Positions 54,221 through 64,000 of a stretch of DNA of 64,000 bases are shown here, one piece after another. Source of the DNA: Ganoderma boninense (Eukaryota; Basidiomycota; Agaricomycetes; Polyporales; Polyporaceae); contig CM035307.1 of NCBI GenBank assembly GCA_002900995.3, forward strand, positions 2,790,001 to 2,854,000, in the 5' to 3' direction. The number at the start of each line of letters is the position of its first letter. The stretch's first letter is position 1. Made by a program: the position numbers and the translations under genes. The notes beneath the pieces are model-generated. The model made no database searches, had not been told where the DNA came from, and saw only the letters and a list, made by a program, of their open reading frames with translations.

Positions 54221-55258
54221 TCATACACCTTCAAGCCACTCGTCGGAGATGAAGCAATGATCACTTTGCCCTCCTCCTCTTCTTCCCTCTTCACTCACAA
54301 ACGTCGCCACCACTCCAACATATTCCTCGATTCGACCACCTTGGAGATCGTTTCGGAGCTCAAAGCGAGTAAACCTCCATCCACGAGGTGCAATGCCGTC
54401 TATACGCACAACATCGTTCGGGACGTCGTACTCTATCCGGCTGAAGTCGAAGCCCAAACCAAGCCCCAGTGCCTTCGTGTACGCTTCCTTCAGCGTCCAT
54501 ATGAGATAGAAGCGTCGCAACTGCTCGCGCAGTGAGAGCGACGGCGCAGAGTTTGGTGGAAGAAGTATCGTTCGTTCAAGAGAGGTTAACTAAATCAAGT
54601 GCCATAAGAAGCGGTATGTTCAGTAGAAATGTATGACACTCGCCTGCTCGCTGAATATTTCGACGAAATCTGGAAATGTGTCCCTCTTGGGCAGTTGCAG
54701 GAGCATCACGTCCAGGCCGATACGGTAGGCCGGTGGGTCTGGAAACAGTGATTTACCGGTACTACATGCCATGGCGACGATGCCGTTGTCATGGGTGACA
54801 TTGTACCCGATGGGCTCTGGTACCGGATGTCTGATAAAATACAAACAGTCAGCGAATCATCAGCAATAAGCACCAGAGATGAGGGGTGGTACTCGCAATG
54901 TAAGGCTTACCCGCTGAGGTCTTGCCGAAAGTCATCGCAGAAAAAGGAATGCCCATCCCTTTGAGCACAAGCCGGGGTAACAAACGACCAATGAGTCCTC
55001 CTGCATTGAGGATACCTGTGACTACGAGTTACAGTTGCGGAACGGAAAAACACTTACGAACGCTGTCGATACGATGGTAGTATTTCCTCAGATGAACTTG
55101 AGAGTCGTTGTCGACCAACATCAGCGCCTGCTCGTACAACTGGTTTTCAAGGGGTCTCATGAGTGCTCAGGAGCTCTGCAAGAGTGCCATGGCTGTCTGC
55201 TTGCCTCATCTAGTTCGTCGATGTTCGCCACATCGAGAAAGACAGCCCGGACTTCCAT
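54221..55258 (-). CDS. 4'-phosphopantetheinyl transferase (Sfp/AASDHPPT type)
   Basis: Activates carrier proteins (fatty acid, polyketide and NRPS synthases, alpha-aminoadipate reductase) by attaching phosphopantetheine. Blocks: V-R-A-V-F-L-D-V-A-N at the ATG at 55258; L-Y-E-Q-A-L-M-L-V-D and Y-Y-H-R-I-D; G-G-L-I-G-R-L-L-P-R; F-G-K-T-S-A-G-K-P-Y-I; Y-N-V-T-H-D-N-G; the Mg-binding Y-R-I-G-L-D-V-M; and W-T-L-K-E-A-Y-T-K-A-L-G with the second acidic site. End at 54221. Between the first block and L-Y-E-Q-A-L the frame does not connect: either a base is wrong near 55165-55200, or translation starts at the internal ATG at 55160. Single small gene, likely the broad-range fungal enzyme. Confidence 0.83.
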
Positions 55259-55610
55259 TGTTTTCGTCGACAACCAGCAGATCGTTTGAACTTGGAATGG
55301 CCCTGATAGTACGGCGCTATTGCGGGGTCTGGTTTGGATAAATAGATGGCCTCCGAAAGACTTCAAATAGCTGTGGTTAGCGGTATTAGTGGTGTGTGAC
55401 CGTCGTCGCTGACGCGCTCGAGATTCAAAGTTCAAGATTCCAGAGATGTTGACTCTTGAGTTCCTCAGCCACGCACCGATCTCGATCTCAGCCGCAGGGT
55501 TATCTTATCTGCGCCACAACCTTCGCTCGAAGCAGCAGCGTTTCGACCCCGCTCGCGATAAGAAGGCGTCGTTCTGTCCTCTGGTTTTGAAGAAGTCGCC
55601 AGAGACAAGC

Positions 55611-57076
55611 ATGGACACCACAATGGCTGGCTCAGACGAGTCCAGTCGAAACTTCGTCTCGATCGGGATGTTCATCATCGACGAATTCTCGTTCGCAGAC
55701 GAGGACGGCAAACCAACAGGAAAGACAATGACCGCGCAGGTAAGCCGTCCATGCACTATTGCCTGGCTCAATCTGAACATTGACCAGAACTGACAGATTG
55801 GCGGAGGGGGGACGTACGCGTCGATTGGTGCACGAATGTGGTGGGCAGCCTGAGGGCATTTGCCTTCTGACATTGTCCAGTGCTCATCCACTCTTCGGCC
55901 AGGCTCCCGCCCTCGAGGGTAGGCATGATCATAGATAGAGGATACGACTTCCCCAGCCACATACAAGAGGCCCTCGATACATACGGATCCGACATGTGGC
56001 TCTATAGAGACGATCTTAAACGTGAAACGACCCGAGCCCTGAACGCGTATAGAGGCGAATACCGCGGGTGCGTAGTGTTTGACTTTCTTGCCGAGCGATG
56101 ATGAAATCAAGATCGTTAACCACCAGTCCAGCTTTGAATACCTAACACCGAGACTCCGTATAACTCCGCAAGACCTCAACAATACAAACTTGCCCGGCCA
56201 GATATCATCCATTTTGTCTGCTCGCCGTCTCGTGCTGCTGTAATTACTCTCCGAGGTTAAGCAAGATAAGGATTGGCTTCCAACCACAGTCTACGAGCCC
56301 ATACCCGTGCGTGCTTTTCAGCAGGATGGAATGCAGCCCGCTGAAGTGGAGAAAAGCTAGGATAGATGTGTTCCTGAAGAGCTTCCTTCGCTTCAAAAGG
56401 TGCTACCAGACGTATCCATCCTGAGGTGCGTATGTTTTGCACGGCTCGTTGCGGCGAACATCGATCGACATAGCCACAGCCCTAATGCGGAGGAGGCCTT
56501 GTCGCTGCTGTCTATGCCCAAGATCCCCACGAAAGAGTTGGTGGAGGAGGCTTGTCGGCGATTCCTCGACATGGGAGTTGGACCAGACGGGCAGGGCTCG
56601 GTCATCATCCGCTGCGGAGCGATGGGTGCGTGCATCGCAACTAGAGGGTCTGCGAACTCCTGGATCGATGCGTACTGGACCTCTGAGAACTCGGACAAGG
56701 TGGTCGATGTCACGGGTAACCATTCGAGTCCATGGTCAAGTGACACAAGTTGACGGCATCCTCCTTAGGCGCAGGGAACAGTTTCCTAGGTGGTCTGGGA
56801 GCCGGCTTGATTCTCAGCCAAGGTGATGTGCGACGAGGTACGCGAGCGATTCAGATCCCAAATTTCATGGGCCTGCGGGTCTGATGTAGACTTCACATAG
56901 CAACCCTATACGCAACCGTCTCAGCGTCGTTCATAATCGAGCAAGCAGGCTTACCGCACGTCACGCAAGTATCAGATGATACCGGGACGCTTGTCGAACG
57001 GTGGAATGGCGATTCGCCTCGCGGAAGGTTGCAAGGTTTACAAGATCGTCTAGGAAGAAAGTTACAAAGTGAATAA
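55611..57076 (+). CDS. MAK32-like PfkB-family protein
   Basis: Start M-D-T-T-M-A-G at 55611. The N-terminal motif is F-V-S-I-G-M-F-I-I-D-E-F, then Q-I-G-G-G-G-T-Y-A-S-I-G-A-R across an intron, the ribokinase-type substrate region. The middle has R-G-Y-D-F-P, Y-L-T-P-R-L-R-I-T-P and, after more introns, I-P-T-K-E-L-V-E-E-A-C. The C-terminal PfkB signature reads D-V-T-G-A-G-N-S-F-L-G-G-L-G-A-G, with Asn where active kinases have the catalytic Asp. The last exon is T-L-Y-A-T-V-S-A-S-F-I-I-E-Q, ending at 57076. This matches fungal Mak32 (named from yeast killer RNA maintenance), whose substrate is unknown. Intron positions in the centre (56090-56400) are uncertain. Confidence 0.82.
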
Positions 57077-57278
57077 ATCAACAACAAATTACACGAGGAA
57101 GCTGTATGCGTTGCAGTGCGAGTGCGTGTCCTGTACTGATAATACACAACGGAGAAAACAAATGTCCAATATCCCACACTGGAGTGAAGTCATGATGTCC
57201 AACCAAATGGCGCGGGCGGGTGGCACGCGCGTTAGGAGGGCGGGGTGAGGATCAGAGGTGGGGCATTCCTAGCGCCGC

Positions 57279-57997
57279 TCATTGCTGGGCGGCGGTACGG
57301 AACTTCTCTCGGCTCTGGGCGAAGAGGGCCTCCTGCTGTGCGAGGAGTTCCGCTTCTGTCAATCCGGATGACTCGAGCTTGGAGACCTTCTTCTCCCGGT
57401 CCTAGATTCAAGGCGTCAGACAAGCTATTCGTCTAGACGCGAATCATTTAAGGTGCACCTTCTGCTGCTGCTTGTGATCCTTCAACACGCTCTCCACCTC
57501 TGTCGTGAAAGACTCAAAGCCCAGTCCCTGCGACATGGAAGGTAATCAGGATGAATTTGAGAAGACTAGGGACCCGCGTACAGACGTAAAGAAACATGAC
57601 GTACCTTAAGTGCAGTGATGATATGTTCTGGCGCGATCGTCTTCTTCGACTCATGTTCACAAATCTCATTCGCTTCGGACGATATCAAGTGGATGAATTC
57701 TGCCACAAAGTCCGCATGCGGCGCGTCAATGTACGCGCGAGGGTGGAGATGGCGGAACGTGACTTCACCTACACAGCACTCGATTATCAGGTCTCGCGTC
57801 TCCTTCGCGCAGGTGATCTCGTTTGGAAGCAGCTCTAAACATATTTCGAGACCGTTTAGTTCACGAACAAACGTGTCCGGAGGCACAAGCGCGACGCGAC
57901 GAGGATGGGACGCACCCGCGATCATTTTTGTCACGGTAGCCTTGGGGAGGGACAAGTCCTCATCGGAGGGCATTCCCCCAGCTTCATGGTCGGACAT
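57279..57997 (-). CDS. NCB2: NC2-beta/Dr1, transcription repressor subunit
   Basis: A histone-fold (H2B-like) protein that pairs with NC2-alpha and clamps TBP. Start M-S-D-H-E-A-G at 57997. Exons give D-L-S-L-P-K-A-T-V-T-K-M-I, then E-L-L-P-N-E-I-T-C-A-K-E-T-R-D, E-F-I-H-L-I-S-S-E-A-N-E-I-C-E, K-K-T-I-A-P-E-H-I-I-T-A-L, V-L-K-D-H-K-Q-Q-Q-K, and a coiled tail E-A-L-F-A-Q-S-R-E-K-F ending at 57279. Nearly full-length agreement with the family. Introns separate each block. Divergent from SmF (287 bp between starts). Confidence 0.93.
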
Positions 57998-58120
57998 CGT
58001 TGCGTCGTTCGTGTGTGCAATCCGGGGGGTTGCGCGCCGGACCGAGGGCAGCGGACAAGGGCAGCAGGGGGAGAGGAGCGGACGGGGCGGGTACGCCCCT
58101 GCGAGGCGCGCGGGGAGGAC

Positions 58121-58126
58121 TTTATA
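58121..58126 (-). promoter_or_regulatory. candidate TATA box of NC2-beta
   Basis: TATAAA on the minus strand, about 124 bp upstream of the NC2-beta ATG, in the shared NC2-beta/SmF promoter region. Supported by position only. Confidence 0.35.
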
Positions 58127-58284
58127 TGCGCGCGTTGATCTGTGGACCGTCGACTTCGGATTCCCGAGAGCGTGCGCCAGCGATCATTTTCAATTGCGAC
58201 TCCGCACCCGTCTTGTGCCACCGCTGCTTGCTCGCTCCTCCCAAGACTCAAGCTTGCCTCCTCCCCGTCTGCCTCTCCTGCGCT

Positions 58285-58761
58285 ATGTCTGCGGTACGCT
58301 GCTCGTCCGCTGTCTGCCCGGGGCGACGATTTCTGACGTGGTCTGTGCACGCGCGCTCTAGGTCAACCCCGTCAACCCCAAGCCCTTCATGCAGGAGCTT
58401 ACTGGCAAGCCCGTGTACGTCCGCCTCAAGTGGGGTCTCGAGTACAAGGGCTTCCTCGTGAGCACGGATGGCTATATGAATCTCCAGGTGAGTCGTCTGA
58501 ACATCACCGCCATGCTGACGAGCCTTATCGATGCTCCCAGCTCGCGAACACAGAGGAGTTTCAGGATGGGAAGTCGAACGGTGCATTGGGCGAGGTGTTC
58601 ATCCGGTACGTTCTGCAGCTTGTTGCGCTTGTGATGGTTTTTCTGATCATGGGGTTGTCTAGTTGTAATAACGTGCTTTACATTATGAGTATCTTCTATG
58701 AAATTCTTGCGCTTCTCATTACTGACATCTGACGCTTATATACAGGGAGGCAACAGATTGA
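58285..58761 (+). CDS. SMX3: small nuclear ribonucleoprotein F (SmF)
   Basis: One of the seven Sm ring proteins of spliceosomal snRNPs. A tiny first exon (M-S-A) splices to [18 protein letters not shown]. Sm motif 1 is [21 protein letters not shown]. Then come L-A-N-T-E-E-F and G-E-V-F-I-R, and Sm motif 2 C-N-N-V-L-Y-I split by another intron. The end is M-R-E-A-T-D at 58761, about 85 residues as expected. The Y-K-G plus D-G-Y-M-N combination identifies SmF rather than LSm6. Confidence 0.93.
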
Positions 58762-59015
58762 CGATAACCCTTGGACCTCCATCCTGTTCTCTACTCTCGT
58801 ATCGCTTGACACGCATCCTCTTGTACAGTATATTCCCGTGGAATGGCCTTCATAAGGCACAAAATGTACTTCTGAGAGCCCGATGGGGACGAGCTGGCGG
58901 CGAGACCGAAGATGGGGGAGGGAACACGCACACTTCGGTGAGTAGACGCGGTGGCTAGAAGAAGACAGTGATTTGTTGTAAATGTCAGCCTAGACAAGCG
59001 TCGTGGACCTTGGAA

Positions 59016-59473
59016 CTAGTCTTCGTCTTTTTCTACTGGCATATCAAGACCGACGCGATTTGCCGTCTTCTTGACACGTTCTTCTGTTGATAGGCCATGC
59101 AAGGGATTGTATCGCTCCAGAAGCTCCTATAGACACGCATGCGGATGCACATGAGGAAGCACAAGAGTTAATGAGCACCAGGATTACGAGAGCAGTAGGA
59201 TATGTCGCGGTACCTTGTGTGTCCGCTGGGAGTGCATGAATGTTGCCGCATTGCGCATATCATGATAGAATTTATCCGCGCCCTTGTCCTGGCTGTGGCT
59301 GTCGAAGATGGCTCGTACATGTTGCGCGACAACTTTTGGTCTCGAAGCGCGGGCATTGACGGACTGCCAACGAGATGAGCTCACAGTCCTTGGCGGGAAA
59401 CGAAAGCTCTACTCACAGCCCTGTTGACTTCCCTGACTATCGCACGGTAAGCGGAAACTCGTTGTGACGCCAT
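59016..59473 (-). CDS. FMC1: FMC1-like LYR-type mitochondrial protein
   Basis: Short three-exon gene. M-A-S-Q-R-V-S-A-Y-R-A-I-V-R-E-V provides the LYR-like start. The centre has D-M-R-N-A-A-T-F-M-H-S-Q-R-T-H-K and the last exon E-L-L-E-R-Y-N-P-L-H-G-L, then A-N-R-V-G-L-D-M-P. The R-Y-N-P plus V-G-L-x-x-P ending is that of FMC1, an assembly factor for the F1 part of ATP synthase. About 100 residues, as in the family. Confidence 0.82.
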
Positions 59474-59951
59474 TAGAGATCAAGGATTGCCGCGTTCGTT
59501 GTCGAAGAGAGTTCCAAAGGAGTGCTGCAGCAGTCGTGGCGAGGAGTCAGAGAGGACGAACTCGGCAGGAGACCGCGGGGAGCGCTCGGGGAGTGATGCG
59601 GCACTGACAGTGTCAGGTGTCACACGTGGCTCTCATCGCCTGGCGTTCTTTATTGTGCGCCGGATTAGGAAGTGACTACGTTGCGACACATTCTTTGTGC
59701 ACTGGTCGCAGTCCTTTGAGAAGCACCCCACCACGTTTTGTCCCGGCAATGCCTCCCGGAGTCCTGGCCAGAGCCACGGAAATGGGCAAAGGGGTCTGCC
59801 GCCTTGACGCCGAGATCCGAATAAATATCATGTCCCCCGTGTCCTTTGATACCCAGCCACTTCGACATCCTCGGCCTCAAGCTCGTCCTGCCCGTCCCGC
59901 AAGAGGCAGGCAGTAAGGTAATTTCGTGACTGACATTTACAGGTAATCAAC
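59474..59951. other. divergent intergenic region
   Basis: Between FMC1 (minus) and the RRM gene (plus). No gene seen; presumably both promoters. Confidence 0.4.
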
Positions 59952-61720
59952 ATGACCCGCTTCCGCTGCCCTTCTGGCTCTTTGGCGCGTGCGAAGACTG
60001 GTTCCATGCAGAACGTTACGGCTCACGCGAAGTCCGCGGCGAAGGAAAGGGGAAAGGGCAAGGTGAGTAGACACCCACTCTAAGCTCATTATTAGAAGCT
60101 TACGATGTTCCTAGGGTCGTGCGGTACCCCGCCTCGAGACCATCGAAGAAAACGAGGCTGGTGGTAGCGACACTCACCACACGGAGCCAGCCCCTGAGCC
60201 AGGCCCTTCTCGTGCCGCAGAGAAGTCTAAAGGCAAAAGCAAAGCGAGGGCCACGGTGAAGTCCAACACCTCACGCCGCGAAGCGGAGATCAGGACCCAG
60301 ATCAAGAAGTCGATGGTGCAGGTCCACTCGAATCGCGGCCAGTGGTCATTTGTGTTCGTTGGCAACGTACGTTGACTTTGTGGTTAAGCCTTTTGTGTAT
60401 GCCCTGACGGTACTTCTCAACGTTCAGCTGAGCTCTGCGACTGAGAACAAAGACCTCCGGAGGCACTTCGCTAGTTGTGGCCAAATCTCCGACATCCAGA
60501 TCCGGGCCAGCGGCGGCGTCTGCGTCCCCACAGCCAAACTCCCTACGCCATACTGGGGGATGGGTACGCCTTACGAGAGCGTGCACTACGCCACGATCCG
60601 CTTCAAGACACCCGAGGGCGCCAGGAATGCCATGGGCATGAGCGGAACCGTGGTGATGGGCAGGAGGATCATAGTGAGTCTTTGTTTTCCTCCTTTGCTT
60701 TCTTTCAGACAATTCGCCGAGCATCGAGCATAATTGTTGCTTGGATACTTCCTTCTGGGATGCGTAGCGTGTCGTCCTCCGTGCTACTGCCTGACCAAAA
60801 GTGACCTGTGCATCAACGGGTCATACAAGTTTTATCCGTCATTTTGGGGCTTCCGGCCTAAGGTCTTAGTATAATATGGTGCCGTGTCCACCAAACGACG
60901 GTGTTCAGGGCGGGCGTCGTCGCCGTCGTATGATCTGCGTTACCCAGTGAAGCGCAGGGACTTTACTTTACGACCTACATAAGTTGTTGCACGCGCATGG
61001 CAGTTGGATCGAAATGCACGCACTCCGAATAAAGACACTACTACGTACTCTGCAGCTCTCGAGGGGATGGGTCTGGGAGGGTGCCAAGAGTTTTCGAAAG
61101 AATGTTCTTCTGTACTCGACGCCGTCACTTTGAACGCATGGGGGTGGCGTGGCGTGTGCTCCAGATGGTGTCGATGCGTACCCTTTGCCGAAGTCTCGAA
61201 CATGGGTGGATATGTCCGATGTCCCCGAGATCTCATTGGGGCCGTTCCGCATACTCTAAATTTTCGTGTCTACAGATCACGTTCAAGTTTATGCTCGCAC
61301 GACAGGTGTTAACTGCTCTTTGCTAGGTGACAGTCAACGCCATCGAGCTGCCCGAAACAGTGAACATCGTCGGGGAACACCTCAGGAAGAAGAGTGCGCC
61401 ACCTGACGACACCAAGCGGTCGTTCTGGCAAGGCAAGTATGGCCAGCTCAAGTGAGTGTCTAGATGCCCCCGTACCTCGCCGGTGGCGATCTGCTCACAG
61501 CAACCGGCTTTTTGTTTCTAGACGTCTCACCATCGAGAAGACCGAGCCTTGCATTTCCGAGGGGCCGGCCACGGGTCCTGGCGCAGCGTTGTTGGTTGCG
61601 GGGTTAGGCAAGCGTGTCGGGGCATCCACTGCCGGCGGGAGCACCGCCGCTGGAGATCAGAACAGGCACGCCCCACGGTGGCCGCTCTTGCTGGGCTCGT
61701 TCCCCAAGACGCTCGCCTAA
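59952..61720 (+). CDS. RRM-domain RNA-binding protein
   Basis: ATG at 59952 (M-T-R-F-R-C-P) is the best start I can see. A basic, low-complexity N terminus with K-S-K-G-K-S-K-A-R precedes one RRM. RNP2 is V-F-V-G-N-L (the intron after V-G-N at about 60367-60429 is removed); the helix is K-D-L-R-R-H-F-A-S-C-G; RNP1 is degenerate, H-Y-A-T-I-R-F. A long loop with G-M-G-T-P-Y-E-S-V interrupts the sheet. After a 653-nt intron (60674-61326) the domain closes with V-T-V-N-A-I-E-L-P-E-T-V. A conserved-looking K-R-S-F-W-Q-G-K-Y-G-Q-L segment and a Gly/Ala-rich tail end at 61720. Reminiscent of fungal nucleolar or translation-linked RRM proteins; I do not assign a name. Confidence 0.75.
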
Positions 61721-62226
61721 ACGCCAGTGTCCACACGGTCCACCATCCACTCCGACACGGAGTCGTTTGTAGCCCGTGCCCGCAGCTCTACGCAGAGACG
61801 TCTGCACCAGTCTGTACTACTACTGTACATGTCGCCGTTGTATCGCTATCTCCGCAGCGAGAATGCCCCACGCTCGTTTCCCAGGGCCTGAAGTTGTTGT
61901 AGTGGTCGCATGTAGCGTATGTTTTCCAGAATCAAGAATCAGTCGCATCCACTTTGATGTTGCGTAAGCACGAGGGCCAATCAAACCCAGCCCCAAGCGG
62001 CCTCGCGACTTTCGACGTCCGTCTCCCACTCGCCAGCTCGGTTTGGAGCCGACCACCATCTCCACTGTCTCTCTCTCCGTCTCTCGCATGGCTCCCTGTT
62101 AGTTTCGTCTCCTGGCGTCACAGGTGCGACCTCCTCCTACACACCCCACACCCATCTGTGGCTCACCCCCCACCGGCACAGCAGTGCCGTCGTGCTATCG
62201 CAACTCCCTAATCCTATACACGTCTC
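61721..62226. other. intergenic, CT-rich upstream of DEAD-like gene
   Basis: Contains a C/T-rich tract around 62050-62200, common in basidiomycete promoters just before the start. No gene seen. Confidence 0.4.
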
Positions 62227-64000
62227 ATGGATCCTCCTTCCCGGAGCCCGGCGTTGAACCCTGCCTCGACCCCCTTCTTCCCCGGAGCGATGCGGCTCAG
62301 CGACGAGGACGGCGGCGGGAACGGACACGCGCACGGGCACGGTCTTGGGAACGGCAACATTCCCCTCGGCTTCAGGCAGTCCATTGTTCGGGAACATCAG
62401 TTCAGCACGTCCTCGTCGCTCTCTATTTCTCCTTCGGACTACCGCTCCGTCAGATCTTCTCCGAGCCCGCCACAGGACGACAGAGACCGACGGATCGATA
62501 ATGGCCCGCAGGCACCATCATCCGCTGAATTCTCGCGCAACTCACCGGGCTTCCGCCAGAGCCAGGTGGACCAGTCCGACAAGGTCTCCTACTCCCATCT
62601 CCTCAGTGCGTCCATCGCCCGCGACCTTAACATCTCCCCCAAGAACCAGGGTCCCTTGGACGGTGATGAGACCCCGGGTCCCACGTCAGGGCCGATCCCC
62701 ATGAACGGGCAGATGGTGGCCGCCCCGTCGCTCTACAACAACATGGCGGTACGCAGCAGGGAGAGGTTTGGGACGCCACCCGTTATGCAGGATCCCAGCA
62801 GCGTCAGGTCAGGAGGGTTCATCCATCCCCCGTTCGTTTCTTCCTCCCCTTCGTCTTCGCTCGACTCCGGTAGCCATTTCGGGCCCACCCTCGAGTTCGC
62901 GCCGTCGCCGAACCTGGAGGCACAGCTCAGGGCTTCTCCATTGGTCAACGATTTGTTGGATCGTGTGGGCCGTTTGGAGGGGGCAAACAGGGAGATACAT
63001 CGGACCCTCGATGATGTGAACCGCAAGGTTGACATTCTCATCGCGCGCGTCCTGGCCTCCAACTCTAATCCGACGCTAGATGCACCGCCAGAGTTCAAGG
63101 ACCCCTTCGCGCCCTCATCAGGCCCCGGCCAAGGATTTGTCGCTCACGGGCTCAACGGACCAGGCCCGCGAGGATCAATCGCCAACATTGCACCGAACCA
63201 GACTCCGCCAACGGAGGATATGACGACTATCACCAGTCGGCTCAACACGCTTACGTCGTCCGTGGGCCAGCTCCTGGCGCTGCAAACCCAGCAGCTGCAA
63301 GCGAACAACAACGTCCTGCAGAGCACGCAGATGCTGGGAGGCGGATTGCCGCCAACCGATCTGACCCCCGGCCTTCCTCCTCTGCTAAACTCAACCGCCG
63401 CGCTTGGCCATGGCATACCCGGACGTCCCGACATCAGGCAAAACCCTCGCGCGCCGAACCAGCCCATGCGGACATGGTCCGCGGGAACGCTGGACCTTCC
63501 ATTGCGGACCACGGAGTCCCCACAAGGCATGGGCAGGCAAGACATGATGTTCAGGGATAAGCGCCGTTCCGTTAGCACCTTGCTTCGCCGTGATTCAGCT
63601 GGTGTAAGTTACGTTTCTTGACACACTGCCGCTCGTGCTCCACTGCAAAGAGGCGACTCGCAGCTTACCTTCTATGTCCTAGGGCGAGAGCTTAGCTGGT
63701 GGACAATCGCGCGACGGAGGCCCCGTGATAACGAAGTGGGAACAGCTCAATCTCGCACCGGAGCTGCTGCGTTCCCTCAGCACCTTTGGGTGGGCGCGGC
63801 TTATCTGGTGTAACGTGCCGCGTGCTGACATTAGCTTTCTAGCGTCGGGCCCCCGAACAAAATCCAACAACGTGCCTTGCCCTTCCTTTTGCGCGGCGCG
63901 GACATCATCGCCCAGGCCCCGCCCACCCAGGAACGCATTGCTGCGTACGTCATCCCCGCGATCCACATCGCTGTCATGTACGCGTCGTCGCGGACGAACT
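62227..64000 (+). CDS. DEAD-box-like protein with destroyed Walker A motif (partial, runs off window)
   Basis: M-D-P-P-S-R-S-P starts a disordered Ser/Pro/Asn-rich region of about 450 residues. It includes a short coiled-coil (D-R-V-G-R-L-E-G-A-N-R-E-I, about 62955) and Gln/Asn-rich stretches. After two introns the final exons open a helicase domain: W-E-Q-L-N-L-A-P-E-L-L-R-S-L, then G-P-P-N-K-I-Q-Q-R-A-L, the Q-motif arrangement of eIF4A-like proteins. Then comes A-D-I-I-A-Q-A-P-P-T-Q-E-R-I-A-A, where active enzymes have A-Q-x-G-T-G-K-T. The catalytic Lys and Thr are replaced by Glu and Arg, so ATP hydrolysis is not expected. Everything after motif I lies beyond the window. Possible role: non-catalytic RNA-binding scaffold. 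Confidence 0.75.

Noticed and set aside
60830..61312. Protein-coding element nested in the long RRM intron
   Set aside because: The frames of 80-100 residues have no recognisable motif, no start context and no repeat ends. Kept only as an intron-length observation.
1..64000. CRISPR array, integrated virus or transposon
   Set aside because: No regularly spaced repeats, no reverse transcriptase, transposase, integrase or capsid motifs and no long terminal repeats were seen on either strand.

Overview
The window is nuclear DNA of a filamentous basidiomycete. Three things point there: dense genes on both strands, many short GT-AG introns of about 50-65 nt, and Agaricomycete-style proteins such as MYND arrays, a URE2p-like GST and a secreted Cys-rich/TM orphan family. 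The closest fit is a wood-decay mushroom of the polypore type. I cannot name the species. I see no rRNA, tRNA, CRISPR or intact transposon.

Layout. 0.5-7.6 kb: three tandem minus-strand paralogues with a MYND zinc finger; the middle one is broken. 8.6-13.3 kb: a Cdt2/DTL-type WD40 protein, the small GTPase ARL1 and a WKF-domain nucleolar-type protein. 13.5-20.8 kb: 5-aminolevulinate synthase, acetylornithine aminotransferase, the spliceosomal Cwc21/SRRM2-like protein and riboflavin kinase. 21-30.5 kb: TAF8, a SNAPC4-type Myb protein, the ER protein SND2/TMEM208, a signal-peptide/TM orphan and an Sfr1/Mei5 recombination factor. 30.6-53.8 kb: an NmrA-like oxidoreductase, the m6A methyltransferase IME4/METTL3, a GST, COA5/PET191, IBA57, mitochondrial aspartyl-tRNA synthetase and the BAR protein IVY1. 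54-64 kb: a phosphopantetheinyl transferase, a MAK32-like PfkB protein, NC2-beta, SmF, FMC1, an RRM protein and the start of a DEAD-box-like protein whose Walker A motif is destroyed.

Assembly structure matters for reading the middle. There are two gaps of exactly 100 N (34052-34151 and 45372-45471), and each is flanked by near-identical sequence: 30995-34051 repeats as 34152-37200, and 38827-45371 repeats as 45560-52195. This is what unmerged overlapping contig ends, or two haplotypes of a dikaryon placed in series, look like. I read NmrA, METTL3, COA5, IBA57 and AspRS as single-copy genes shown twice. The middle contig (34152-45371) carries many single-base homopolymer indels that break the first AspRS copy, as well as true SNPs. 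Similar isolated frameshifts occur elsewhere (Cdt2, ARG8, SNAPC4, IVY1), so most broken frames are probably sequence errors. The middle MYND copy, with several lesions, is the best candidate for a real pseudogene.

Functionally the window is mostly housekeeping. Mitochondrial genes are frequent (ALAS, ARG8, COA5, IBA57, AspRS, FMC1), with COA5 and IBA57 sharing a promoter of about 100 bp. Nuclear expression factors are also frequent (TAF8, SNAPC4, NC2-beta, SmF, Cwc21, METTL3). The least understood items are the MYND cluster, the secreted/TM orphan and the ATPase-dead DEAD-like protein.
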